A stretch of 64,000 nt of DNA from a virus, in IMG/VR virus record IMGVR_UViG_3300030104_006883, positions 1-64,000 of that record; one strand, given 5' to 3'. The translations under genes and the position numbers were made by a program. Below the pieces are notes generated by a model, which saw only the letters and a program-made list of their open reading frames with translations, did no database searches and was not told where the DNA came from. This document shows, piece after piece, positions 1 to 6,008 of this stretch; position 1 is the stretch's first letter, and the number at the start of each line of letters is the position of its first letter.

Positions 1-1
1 C

Positions 2-76
2 GGTGGCGACCGCAAGAATCCCGGCCCAACACTGGAAAGAAACAGTATGCTGGAGTTTGTCAATGAAAGTCGGTGA
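2..76 (+). CDS. C-terminal end of an SH3/KOW-like small protein (partial)
   Basis: Only the last 24 codons are inside the window. The reading frame ends in LEFVNESR followed by TGA. This is the same C-terminal signature (L-E-x-V/I-S/N-E-S-R) shared by the downstream array members, so I infer it is the preceding paralogue. Its stop lies inside codons 4-5 of the next gene, and its GGAG (in the CTG GAG codons) is the ribosome site of that gene. Confidence 0.6.
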   Translation, partial: GGDRKNPGPTLERNSMLEFVNESR

Positions 77-233
77 TTTGGTAAGGCATACAAGAAACGG
101 AGAGCCATTCGGGGAAATCCTAGTGGTAACGGCACAGAAGCTCAGTGAGACAAAAAATGAGTTTGTCAAGCTTTCTGGCGGGAACCCGTGGCTACCAGCG
201 ATATGCATGACAGTTATCAGTGCAGCAGAATAA
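63..233 (+). CDS. small SH3/KOW-like protein (MKVGDLV family), array member 1
   Basis: 56 residues beginning MKVGDLVRHTRNGEPFG. The start K-V-G-D-L-V followed by short alternating hydrophobic strands is typical of small SH3-like beta-barrels seen in large phages. The function is unknown; nucleic-acid or protein binding is possible. It overlaps the end of the previous paralogue by 14 nt. It ends ISAAE rather than SESR and is the last gene before a new promoter. Confidence 0.7.
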   Translation: MKVGDLVRHTRNGEPFGEILVVTAQKLSETKNEFVKLSGGNPWLPAICMTVISAAE

Positions 234-236
234 ATC

Positions 237-264
237 TTTACTTTTATTCTTTCTTGATTATAAT
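237..264 (+). promoter_or_regulatory. sigma70-like early promoter (TTTACT-16-TATAAT)
   Basis: TTTACT at 237-242 and TATAAT at 259-264 are separated by 16 nt, directly before GAGGG and the start of the next SH3-like gene. It matches the box pattern repeated before most genes up to 9.5 kb. Confidence 0.8.
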
Positions 265-270
265 GAGGGC

Positions 271-450
271 ATGATGAAAGTCGGTGATTTAGTAAAGTTT
301 ACAGTGTCGCAGTATCTAGGTACTATTATCTGTGTCGATGAGGCTCGATGCGGGATTTTCGTGCATGGCGAGGCTCCGTTTAAAAACCCTACCTGGATGA
401 GCATGGATATGCTCAAAAGAAACGCGGAGGCTATCAATGAAAGTCGGTGA
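271..450 (+). CDS. small SH3/KOW-like protein, array member 2
   Basis: 59 residues starting MMKVGDLVKFTVSQYLG. ATG at 271 or 274 follows a GAGGG site and the promoter at 237-264. The C-terminus AEAINESR overlaps the next gene by 14 nt, with TGA inside its codons 4-5. Same family as its neighbours; function unknown. Confidence 0.75.
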   Translation: MMKVGDLVKFTVSQYLGTIICVDEARCGIFVHGEAPFKNPTWMSMDMLKRNAEAINESR

Positions 451-613
451 TTTGGTAAGATATAAAAGTGAGACACTAGGTTCCAACCCGGCTGTTTTGG
501 TGGTCGCTGTTCAACCGGGCATCGAAACCATGGTTGTCACTGTCAATCCTAACAGCGGCTTTCGTGCAGCCCGATTTGCGAATCAACTGGAGATTGTCAG
601 TGAAAGTCGGTGA
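437..613 (+). CDS. small SH3/KOW-like protein, array member 3
   Basis: 58 residues, MKVGDLVRYKSETLG to LEIVSESR. The start ATG lies inside the 3' end of the previous gene and GCGGAGG, 8-14 nt upstream, is its ribosome site. It follows the array pattern exactly: start overlap, beta-rich body and the LEIVSESR end that carries the next ribosome site. Function unknown. Confidence 0.7.
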   Translation: MKVGDLVRYKSETLGSNPAVLVVAVQPGIETMVVTVNPNSGFRAARFANQLEIVSESR

Positions 614-764
614 TTTTGTTACGATAAAGGGCAGAGAGGAATATGGAGCCGGTAAAATTATCAGGTTCTATGCTAATCAAGGTACCATTTTGGTTCAATT
701 TATTAAAAGAGAAGCGGTAGTATACTGCGACTATTCGGTATTGGAGAGTCATGAAAGTCGGTGA
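600..764 (+). CDS. small SH3/KOW-like protein, array member 4 (GTG start)
   Basis: 54 residues, (M)KVGDFVTIKGREEYG to SHESR. GTG at 600 is the start because it lines up with the K-V-G-D-F-V motif of the other members and has GGAG 8 nt upstream, within the previous gene's Leu-Glu codons. Translation is probably coupled to the upstream gene. Function unknown. Confidence 0.7.
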   Translation: MKVGDFVTIKGREEYGAGKIIRFYANQGTILVQFIKREAVVYCDYSVLESHESR

Positions 765-921
765 TTTGGTAAGAGCGTCCCATTGGGATGAAAGTCACAC
801 TGCTGTCGTCATCAGTACAAAGCGCCTGGAGACTGGAATTGTTACAGTCTTGGGCTCTTTTGGCTGGGAACTTGACCAAGTAGCACGCGATTTGGAAATT
901 ATTAATAGCGCAGTGAAATAA
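751..921 (+). CDS. small SH3/KOW-like protein, array member 5
   Basis: 56 residues, MKVGDLVRASHWDESH to LEIINSAVK. ATG at 751 overlaps the preceding gene by 14 nt, with TTGGAGAG upstream. The end has drifted from the SESR signature to NSAVK. This matches the fact that no gene overlaps it: a new promoter follows immediately. Function unknown. Confidence 0.7.
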   Translation: MKVGDLVRASHWDESHTAVVISTKRLETGIVTVLGSFGWELDQVARDLEIINSAVK

Positions 922-924
922 AAC

Positions 925-952
925 TTTACTCTCTCTCTTGTGAGATTATAAT
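925..952 (+). promoter_or_regulatory. sigma70-like early promoter (TTTACT-16-TATAAT)
   Basis: TTTACT 925-930 and TATAAT 947-952, 16-nt spacer, preceded by TGTGAGAT. It is followed by AGGAGG at 961-966 and the ATG at 972. Confidence 0.85.
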
Positions 953-971
953 CTAGCCATAGGAGGCAGCG

Positions 972-1193
972 ATGAAAGTGGGTGACATGGTTAGGCTTCT
1001 GGACGACCCAGAGGTTCGCAGGGATAACGCAGATATCCCCCCTGATGCTCTCGGCATCGTGGTTCAAGAGTCCTTGACTGCTTGTTTCCAGATGGGTGGA
1101 GCACTGCCGTCGATGTGGGTCCAGTGGCCCGGTCGCGACGATACAGACTCAATGTTTGTCGAAGACCTGGAGATTATCAGTGAAAGTCGGTGA
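972..1193 (+). CDS. small SH3/KOW-like protein, array member 6
   Basis: 73 residues, MKVGDMVRLLDDPEVRRD to LEIISESR. It has its own promoter and AGGAGG, so it heads the second transcription unit of the array. It carries a longer loop (residues 10-30) than its neighbours. Its 3' end holds the GGAG and GTG start of the next gene. Function unknown. Confidence 0.75.
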   Translation: MKVGDMVRLLDDPEVRRDNADIPPDALGIVVQESLTACFQMGGALPSMWVQWPGRDDTDSMFVEDLEIISESR

Positions 1194-1350
1194 TTTGGTC
1201 AGATATAATGCAGGCGGCGAAAATTACAAGCTTTTGGCTATTGTAGCCAAACTTAATACGCCTGGAGGCACGGTGAGAGCTATCGATGCCAAAGGTAAGT
1301 TGCACTGGCTCGTCAGTTCTTGCTGCGAGGTCGTCAGTGAAAGTCGGTGA
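1180..1350 (+). CDS. small SH3/KOW-like protein, array member 7 (GTG start)
   Basis: 56 residues, (M)KVGDLVRYNAGGENYK to CCEVVSESR. GTG at 1180 is chosen by alignment with KVGDLV and by CTGGAG 8-13 nt upstream. Same architecture as the other members; two adjacent cysteines near the end are unusual for the family. Function unknown. Confidence 0.7.
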   Translation: MKVGDLVRYNAGGENYKLLAIVAKLNTPGGTVRAIDAKGKLHWLVSSCCEVVSESR

Positions 1351-1504
1351 CTTGGTAAAGTGCGTCTCTGCTAATGGAGTTATCGGGCTGGTAGTAGAAC
1401 TTCGACGCGGCGCAACAACTCCGATGGTTTTCGATGTGCTCATTGGCAACAAATCATATCCCTTTTTGCCTCATCAGGTGGAGCCTATCAGTGAAAGTCG
1501 GTGA
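1337..1504 (+). CDS. small SH3/KOW-like protein, array member 8 (GTG start)
   Basis: 55 residues, (M)KVGDLVKCVSANGVIG to VEPISESR. GTG 1337 follows GCGAGG in the upstream gene. The sequence is strand-rich (GLVVELRR, MVFDVLIG), as expected for a small barrel. Function unknown. Confidence 0.7.
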   Translation: MKVGDLVKCVSANGVIGLVVELRRGATTPMVFDVLIGNKSYPFLPHQVEPISESR

Positions 1505-1721
1505 TTTGGTAAAATATATTGGCTCAGATGCTATGTATCGCGACCGCATTGGCGTTGTCGCAAAGCTCTACGGGGCCATTGACGAGCGAATTGACTCTGC
1601 GCTGGTTCACTTCGCTGAACTCAAAGGCAAGGGCCGCGACGGGTTTCGGTTCGAGGACAACAACAACGGACTGCATCCGATGGCGCTCTTTGAAATTAAA
1701 ACTTTGACTTCTGAATCCTAG
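1491..1721 (+). CDS. small SH3/KOW-like protein, array member 9 (GTG start)
   Basis: 76 residues, (M)KVGDLVKYIGSDAMYRDR to KTLTSES. It is the last array member and longer than the others. GTG 1491 follows GTGGAG in the previous gene. The end stops at SES and carries the -35 box of the next promoter, so the junction has switched from translational coupling to an independent promoter. Confidence 0.7.
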   Translation: MKVGDLVKYIGSDAMYRDRIGVVAKLYGAIDERIDSALVHFAELKGKGRDGFRFEDNNNGLHPMALFEIKTLTSES

Positions 1722-1731
1722 AGATTATAAT
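1704..1731 (+). promoter_or_regulatory. sigma70-like early promoter (TTGACT-16-TATAAT)
   Basis: TTGACT 1704-1709 lies within the last codons of the preceding gene, TATAAT 1726-1731, 16-nt spacer. GGAGG at 1741 and ATG at 1751 follow. Confidence 0.85.
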
Positions 1732-1750
1732 GTGTGTGCAGGAGGCGACG

Positions 1751-2023
1751 ATGAGCCCAAGAGAAAGATGGGAAAAAAACTATAGGCAGGAGTTGTGGCA
1801 CACTTATGGTCCCGATTACAAAATCCCAAAGAAGGGAGACTTGATTGAGTTCAGGACTAACTTTTACACCAGCGACTCTGCTTTCGACCATGCTGTCGTA
1901 ACGGACGTGCACTTACCTACGGTATACTTCATCCTTCCAGACAAGGGGCCGATGTCCACCGGAGTGGCGTCTGTCCGTGTGATTAGTCGGCCTCCTCCGG
2001 GGCCAGAAGTTAACTATCGTTAA
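1751..2023 (+). CDS. unknown 90-residue protein with an SH3-like segment
   Basis: MSPRERWEKNYRQELWHTYG begins with a charged helix. KKGDLIEFRTNFYTS (about residues 27-41) resembles the KVGDLV start of the upstream array, so this may be a paralogue with an N-terminal extension. It has its own promoter and GGAGG. Function unknown. Confidence 0.75.
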   Translation: MSPRERWEKNYRQELWHTYGPDYKIPKKGDLIEFRTNFYTSDSAFDHAVVTDVHLPTVYFILPDKGPMSTGVASVRVISRPPPGPEVNYR

Positions 2024-2031
2024 AAAGTTTC

Positions 2032-2059
2032 TTTACTTTCCCAGAAGTGGGATTACTAT
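2032..2059 (+). promoter_or_regulatory. sigma70-like early promoter (TTTACT-16-TACTAT)
   Basis: TTTACT 2032-2037 and TACTAT 2054-2059 with the usual 16-nt spacer. The leader to the next gene is about 60 nt and contains GGGGacatcgagCCCC, a possible small hairpin. Confidence 0.7.
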
Positions 2060-2120
2060 TTATGTGTAAGCGGGGACATCGAGCCCCATCAGCCATTCAA
2101 TTTCATCAGGAGAATATAAC

Positions 2121-3191
2121 GTGGCTATTGATTTCAAAACTTTTGTAAATGTTGCTCCCCATGTCTGCGCTGTCCGCAAGCCCATTTTGCTTCGCGGTCG
2201 ACACGGTATCGGCAAGTCCGAGATTGTGTATCAGGTTGCGGAGGACATGGATATTCCGGTGGTTGAGCGCCGAGCCTCTCAGATGACTGAGGGTGATTTG
2301 CTCGGACTCCCGTCCACCGATGGTAACATCACTTCTTGGAATCCGCCGGACTGGCTGTCCACTGCATGTCGCGAGCCCGTTGTCCTGTTTCTGGATGAGG
2401 TCGACCGCGCCACCCCAGAGGTGCGACAGGGTATCTTCGAGCTTACTGACTCCCGCAAGATTGCGGGTCAAACGCTTCATGAGGACACTCTTATCTTTGC
2501 TGCTGTCAACGGTGGCGAGCATGGGGCACAGTATCAGGTTGGCGAGATGGACCCGGCAGAACTTGACCGCTACACAGTGTTCGATGTTGAGCCTACTGTC
2601 GAGGACTGGCTCGATTGGGCGAACAACAACGTTTCGACCCCTGTCTGGGACTTTATCAACCAAAATCGGTCGCACTTGGAGCATGTTGGAGAGTACGAGC
2701 CCAACAAGGTATACCCGTCGCGACGCTCGTGGAAACGACTCAACGACTGCCTTGAGCAAGGAGAGTTCTTGACCGATGTCAAGGAGGCTTCTGGCGGTGC
2801 TCTGTTCCATCTTGCTAGTGCTTTCGTAGGCTTCGAGGCTGCGGTTGCTCTCAACGACTTTTGCGCCAAGTATGACGCCCAAGTCACCATCGAGGACGTG
2901 ATTGACAACGGCGAGATTGAGAAGACCGAGAACTTTGGTATCAACGACCACTGTGCCCTCATTGACAAGATTGAGGCAGCAGAGATTCTCTCGGAGCCTC
3001 TCAACGAGAGCCAGATTCAGAACCTCGCAGACTACTTCGTGACTCTGCCGAGCGAGGCTTCCATGAAGCTTTGGACAGTCCTGGGTCGCGGTGACAACGC
3101 CAACGTGATTGCCTTGCACAAGTCAGAGGCCAAGGACGGCACCCGTGTCGCTCAGCGACTCGTCACGATGCTGACTGGTGATAATAGCTAA
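2121..3191 (+). CDS. MoxR-type AAA+ ATPase
   Basis: 356 residues from GTG at 2121, with AGGAG 8-12 nt upstream. Walker A is GRHGIGKS (about residues 30-37), Walker B is VLFLDEVDR (about 88-96), and a sensor-like AAVNGG lies around 130. These are hallmarks of MoxR/RavA-like AAA+ proteins, which act as chaperone ATPases on a VWA-domain partner. A VWA protein is encoded just downstream at 3367, so the two very probably work together. The target in this phage is unknown. A long open frame on the opposite strand is a shadow caused by codon bias. Confidence 0.88.
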   Translation: MAIDFKTFVNVAPHVCAVRKPILLRGRHGIGKSEIVYQVAEDMDIPVVERRASQMTEGDLLGLPSTDGNITSWNPPDWLSTACREPVVLFLDEVDRATPEVRQGIFELTDSRKIAGQTLHEDTLIFAAVNGGEHGAQYQVGEMDPAELDRYTVFDVEPTVEDWLDWANNNVSTPVWDFINQNRSHLEHVGEYEPNKVYPSRRSWKRLNDCLEQGEFLTDVKEASGGALFHLASAFVGFEAAVALNDFCAKYDAQVTIEDVIDNGEIEKTENFGINDHCALIDKIEAAEILSEPLNESQIQNLADYFVTLPSEASMKLWTVLGRGDNANVIALHKSEAKDGTRVAQRLVTMLTGDNS

Positions 3192-3198
3192 ATAAAAC

Positions 3199-3227
3199 TT
3201 GACAGGCTGGGGTACCGTAATTATAAA
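3199..3227 (+). promoter_or_regulatory. sigma70-like promoter for a small RNA (TTGACA-17-TATAAA)
   Basis: TTGACA 3199-3204 and TATAAA 3222-3227, 17-nt spacer. No ribosome site or gene follows for 130 nt. A second promoter (3320) serves the next gene, so this one probably drives a non-coding RNA. Confidence 0.65.
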
Positions 3228-3233
3228 TAACCT

Positions 3234-3320
3234 GTTCAATGCCACTACGAACGGTATCGTTGACGGTGGATAGCAAGGTTGGGCAATGCGAGCAAACCCA
3301 ACCCCCAGCCGCTTTTAATT
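3234..3320 (+). ncRNA. candidate small non-coding RNA between the ATPase and VWA genes
   Basis: About 85 nt lie between promoters at 3199 and 3320. The segment has a 7-bp hairpin GGTTGGG (3277-3283)/CCCAACC (3297-3303) followed by CCCAGCCGCTTTT. GGCTGGGG (3206-3213) is complementary to CCCCAGCC (3303-3310), so read-through from the ATPase gene could form a different, longer stem. A 33-codon open frame exists but lacks a ribosome site. The 3' end is approximate. Confidence 0.4.
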
Positions 3321-3347
3321 TTACTTTCTCGAATCTGTGACTACAAT
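3320..3347 (+). promoter_or_regulatory. sigma70-like early promoter (TTTACT-16-TACAAT)
   Basis: TTTACT 3320-3325 and TACAAT 3342-3347 with 16-nt spacer and CTGTGAC before the -10. AGGAGG at 3357 and the ATG at 3367 follow. Confidence 0.8.
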
Positions 3348-3366
3348 GTAAGCACAGGAGGCAGAT

Positions 3367-4575
3367 ATGTCAGACTTCAACTTGAATGACCATGTTCACA
3401 GGCTGCTGATGCGAGAGACTTTTCTCGCTGCGCTCTCTCGTCGCGTTGACAAGCGGGCGAACAGTTCAGTGCCTACAGCGGGTGTCAGGGTCAATCCAGA
3501 TACCGCGCACTTCGAGCTTGTCTACAATCCGTCCTTCTTCGAGGGGTTGACGGATGAGCAGCGCACGGGTGTCCTCATGCACGAGTTCTATCACCTTGTG
3601 TTCGAGCATGTGACCGGAAGACTTCCAGACGAGATTGCGGGCGTCATGAAGAATCAGAACGCTAGCAAGGAAGAGAAGCAGTTGTTCCGATTGTGGAATG
3701 TCGCGGCAGACCTGTCTATCAATTGTTTGATTGGCAAGGATAGCCTGCCAGATAACTGCTGTATCCCTGGTGGCGAGAAGTTTGAAGATATGCCCGCTAA
3801 CAAGACGGCAGAATGGTACTTCGACAAGCTAAAAGAGAAGCGCGAGCAGCAGAAAGAAAACGGTGAGGGGGACTCTGACCCCTACGAGGGCAGTCAATTC
3901 GACGACCACGGTGGTTGGGGTGAGGTGGATGAGACTACGGCAGAAATGGCTAAGGAGCGCTTGAAGGAGGCCATCAAGGGCGCGGCCAACGAGGCTGCCG
4001 AGGCAAACTCCTGGGGCAGTGTTAGCCAAGAACTGCGCCGTCAAATTCTTGAGCGAATCAGTGCCAAGGTTGACTGGCGCAAGGTTCTGCGCTACTTCGT
4101 TCGCACGTCTCAACGAGCAGACAAACGCTCGACTGTGCGACGAATCAACAAACGATTCCCGTACATCCATCCAGGCAAGAAGGTCCGACGAAACGCCAAT
4201 ATCGCGGTATCGATTGACCAGTCTGGCTCTGTGAGCGACGACATGCTTGCAGCTTTCTTCAATGAATTGAATAAGTTGGCAGACATCGCTACCTTTACTG
4301 TGATTCCATTTGACACCAGGGTCGCGGAAGACAAGGTGTACACATGGAAACGTGGCGAGACTCGCGCATGGGAGCGAGTGCTAACGGGAGGCACAGACTT
4401 CAATCCACCGACAGACTACGTAAACGCGCGTAACTTCGATGGACATATCGTCTTGACCGACATGTGTGCCCCCAAGCCTAAGCCTAGCAAGTGCCAGCGT
4501 ATGTGGATGACTACCAAGAATTACGCGAGTAATCCGTACTTCAGTACGACAGAGCGCGTGATTGCAGTAGATTAA
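3367..4575 (+). CDS. VWA-domain, metallopeptidase-like partner of the MoxR ATPase
   Basis: 402 residues. The N-terminal half carries LMHEFYHLVFEH (about 77-88), an HExxH-type zinc motif as in the DUF2201 peptidase-like family. A low-complexity acidic linker (about 155-185) follows. The C-terminal half is a von Willebrand A domain with the MIDAS motif DQSGS (about 284-288). This two-part layout next to a MoxR ATPase is a known pairing. I infer an ATPase-driven metal-dependent assembly or proteolysis factor made early in infection. The promoter at 3320 and AGGAGG are its own. Confidence 0.85.
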   Translation: MSDFNLNDHVHRLLMRETFLAALSRRVDKRANSSVPTAGVRVNPDTAHFELVYNPSFFEGLTDEQRTGVLMHEFYHLVFEHVTGRLPDEIAGVMKNQNASKEEKQLFRLWNVAADLSINCLIGKDSLPDNCCIPGGEKFEDMPANKTAEWYFDKLKEKREQQKENGEGDSDPYEGSQFDDHGGWGEVDETTAEMAKERLKEAIKGAANEAAEANSWGSVSQELRRQILERISAKVDWRKVLRYFVRTSQRADKRSTVRRINKRFPYIHPGKKVRRNANIAVSIDQSGSVSDDMLAAFFNELNKLADIATFTVIPFDTRVAEDKVYTWKRGETRAWERVLTGGTDFNPPTDYVNARNFDGHIVLTDMCAPKPKPSKCQRMWMTTKNYASNPYFSTTERVIAVD

Positions 4576-4578
4576 AGT

Positions 4579-4606
4579 TTGACCTTTCGCTCAATGTGGT
4601 TATAAT
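4579..4606 (+). promoter_or_regulatory. sigma70-like early promoter (TTGACC-16-TATAAT)
   Basis: TTGACC 4579-4584 and TATAAT 4601-4606, preceded by TGTGGT; ACAGGAGG follows at 4611. Confidence 0.85.
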
Positions 4607-4623
4607 GTTTACAGGAGGAAGCA

Positions 4624-4794
4624 ATGAGCATTGAAGATATCTATCTCGATGAGGGATGTGAGATTGAAGAGATTGACATTGACCCTGATTACTATATGGG
4701 GTACGAGGATTACGATGAGGATGTCGCGACCTTCCAAGACCAGGATATGCATGACTTCTCTTATTATGATTCTCTGAGTGTTTCGGAGTATTAA
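4624..4794 (+). CDS. very acidic small protein without Lys or Arg (DNA-mimic candidate)
   Basis: 56 residues, MSIEDIYLDEGCEIEEID to SVSEY. By my count it has about 20 Asp/Glu, one His and no Lys or Arg, giving a charge near -20. Strong promoter and AGGAGG. Small, highly acidic early phage proteins are often DNA mimics that block restriction, CRISPR or nucleoid proteins (for example Ocr, Arn, Gam types), but no homology is recognised here, so that role is inference. Its stop overlaps the next ATG. Confidence 0.75.
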   Translation: MSIEDIYLDEGCEIEEIDIDPDYYMGYEDYDEDVATFQDQDMHDFSYYDSLSVSEY

Positions 4795-4931
4795 TGAAAA
4801 AGATTATTGTCATAATCGGACTACTCTACGTCGGATATACATACGGCGACCAGATTAGCAGTATCGGGTCTGAGATGGTTGACCACGCGAAACCGGCGTG
4901 GGAGCAGCTTCAAGAGTTTTTGGAAAAATAA
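4794..4931 (+). CDS. 45-residue protein with an N-terminal hydrophobic segment
   Basis: MKKIIVIIGLLYVGYTYGD is a short positively charged, then hydrophobic, N-terminus that looks like a signal anchor. The rest (about 25 residues) is amphipathic. ATG overlaps the stop of the acidic-protein gene (TAATG), so the two are translationally coupled and could act together. Function unknown. Confidence 0.65.
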   Translation: MKKIIVIIGLLYVGYTYGDQISSIGSEMVDHAKPAWEQLQEFLEK

Positions 4932-4932
4932 C

Positions 4933-4960
4933 TTTACTTGTTTAGCTCGGTGGCTATAAC
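4933..4960 (+). promoter_or_regulatory. sigma70-like early promoter (TTTACT-16-TATAAC)
   Basis: TTTACT 4933-4938 and TATAAC 4955-4960, 16-nt spacer; CACAGGAGG follows. The -35 segment lies in a 20-nt sequence (4920-4939) that recurs exactly at 5162-5181. Confidence 0.8.
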
Positions 4961-4979
4961 TTAGTCACAGGAGGCGACA

Positions 4980-5564
4980 TTGAATCACAAGACAATACTA
5001 CAGACGCTAAAGCGAGAGTCTCTCACTGACTGGGAGCGACGGTTTTGTGAGTCATTATCCTCTGCCTTGGACAAGTACGGTAGCCTGACCGAAAAGCAGA
5101 CCGAGACTGTCCAGAAGCTACAAAGTAAGTATTGTCCAGAGGCGAAGATAGCTCGTGAGAATTGGAAAAATAACTTTACTTCTGAAATGCGCGAGACTAT
5201 GATACTCGTGGCGAAGTACTACAGACAGAACCCGCCCTGGTATTCTGACCTTGCTATGAAAGTCGTTTCGGACCCAGAGTTTGTTCCGACTGAAAAGCAG
5301 TATAATGCCATGTGCTTGAACAAGTACGCCCAGAGAGTGCTGGAGAATTGGAGAAGTCAGCACATCTATGAGCCGGGTGTTCTCGTTGTTACACGCAAGG
5401 GTGCTGACCTTCACAATTTGTTTGGTGAGCGCCCATTGGTGGTTCTTAAACAGCTACCCAAGACTCTCACCCCCACCAGAGGTCAGAACAGTTACGAGGT
5501 TCTGCCTGCCGGGAAGGATGAAAAGTTTATTCTCTCTGAGAAAGAAATTAAAAAGCTCAGGTAA
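4980..5564 (+). CDS. unknown protein with two related helical domains and an SH3-like C-terminus (apparent gene fusion)
   Basis: 194 residues from TTG at 4980, with GGAGG 6 nt upstream. Two similar units follow one another: residues 11-62 (LTEKQ near the middle, ending ARENW) and about 73-126 (PTEKQ, ending VLENW). The C-terminal 60 residues (YEPGVLVVTRKG onward) look strand-rich and SH3-like. The linker between the units is encoded by an exact copy of the upstream -35 region. A possible -10 follows, so the gene seems to be a fusion of two tandem paralogues. Function unknown. Confidence 0.75.
   Translation: MNHKTILQTLKRESLTDWERRFCESLSSALDKYGSLTEKQTETVQKLQSKYCPEAKIARENWKNNFTSEMRETMILVAKYYRQNPPWYSDLAMKVVSDPEFVPTEKQYNAMCLNKYAQRVLENWRSQHIYEPGVLVVTRKGADLHNLFGERPLVVLKQLPKTLTPTRGQNSYEVLPAGKDEKFILSEKEIKKLR
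5175..5203 (+). promoter_or_regulatory. relic or internal promoter inside the fused gene (TTTACT-17-TATGAT)
   Basis: TTTACT 5175-5180 and TATGAT 5198-5203 lie within the coding sequence, in a 20-nt exact copy (5162-5181) of the promoter region at 4920-4939. No ribosome site follows, so it may be a relic left by fusion of two genes. Confidence 0.4.
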
Positions 5565-5567
5565 AAC

Positions 5568-5595
5568 TTTACTTGATACAACTCGTGATTATAAT
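5568..5595 (+). promoter_or_regulatory. sigma70-like early promoter (TTTACT-16-TATAAT)
   Basis: TTTACT 5568-5573 and TATAAT 5590-5595 with 16-nt spacer and CGTGAT before the -10; CAGGAGG follows. Confidence 0.85.
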
Positions 5596-5612
5596 GAGTG
5601 CAGGAGGATGAG

Positions 5613-5786
5613 ATGAATAACCTACTTGAAATTGCATACGCACTTAGCGTCGCTACAACGCAGGCAATCACGTCTTTCGCCCAAGTTAGAGCGCAACAGG
5701 ATGCGGTTAAGAATCTGAGCGACACTGAAATTCAAAAGCTTGTTGGCAAATCATCTACGAAGTCACCCATCGGATTTAATTGTTGA
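5613..5786 (+). CDS. unknown 57-residue helical protein
   Basis: MNNLLEIAYALSVATTQAITSFAQVRAQ is Ala-rich and helical, possibly weakly membrane-associated. ATG 5613 is preferred over upstream codons because GGAGG sits 6-10 nt upstream. Its stop overlaps the start of the next gene. Not recognised. Confidence 0.65.
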   Translation: MNNLLEIAYALSVATTQAITSFAQVRAQQDAVKNLSDTEIQKLVGKSSTKSPIGFNC

Positions 5787-5950
5787 AAGTGACCGAGTAT
5801 GTTGTCCAGGTGCGAAGCGAATATAATCAGAACACCGAGTACGTGTTCTATTCGCGAGAGTCGGCTTATCGCAAGATGCGACAGCTTTTGAGTGACGGCC
5901 AATGCGCTTGGATTGAGACACGCTTCGTGACCGATGACATCCCGTTCTAA
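5783..5950 (+). CDS. unknown 55-residue protein (TTG start, coupled)
   Basis: (M)KVTEYVVQVRSEYNQNTEYVFYSRESAYRK to DDIPF. TTG 5783 overlaps the previous stop (TTGTTGA); GTG 5789 is an alternative. No separate promoter is seen, so translation is probably coupled. The strand-turn-strand-helix pattern suggests a small alpha/beta fold. Not recognised. Confidence 0.55.
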   Translation: MKVTEYVVQVRSEYNQNTEYVFYSRESAYRKMRQLLSDGQCAWIETRFVTDDIPF

Positions 5951-5980
5951 AAACGTGTCCGAAAAAATTTTCCCTTTTTC

Positions 5981-6008
5981 TTTACTTTCCAAGGAGTGTG
6001 ACTATAAT
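5981..6008 (+). promoter_or_regulatory. sigma70-like early promoter (TTTACT-16-TATAAT)
   Basis: TTTACT 5981-5986 and TATAAT 6003-6008, preceded by GTGTGAC. The leader to the next start is unusually long (about 95 nt). It holds a 28-codon hydrophobic frame without a ribosome site, which I do not call a gene. Confidence 0.8.

Larger units (their letters stand above)
61..1515 (+). repeat. tandem array of short repeats at gene junctions (nine copies)
   Basis: The 17-nt core TGAAAGTCGGTGATTTG recurs, with few changes, at about 64, 275, 438, 601, 752, 973, 1181, 1338 and 1492. Spacing is 150-220 bp. Each copy encodes KVGDLV in one frame and, where genes overlap, ESR-stop of the upstream gene in another. 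The repeats arise from gene duplication and are not a CRISPR array, because the intervals are open coding frames of varied length. Confidence 0.85.

Noticed and set aside
61-1515. Short regular repeats suggestive of a CRISPR array
   Set aside because: The repeats are not palindromic, intervals vary (about 150-220 bp) and are coding in a consistent family frame. They are gene-start repeats.
2106-3119. 337-codon open frame on the minus strand opposite the MoxR ATPase
   Set aside because: It mirrors a well-supported ATPase gene with strong codon bias; the product has no recognisable domains. It is a shadow frame.
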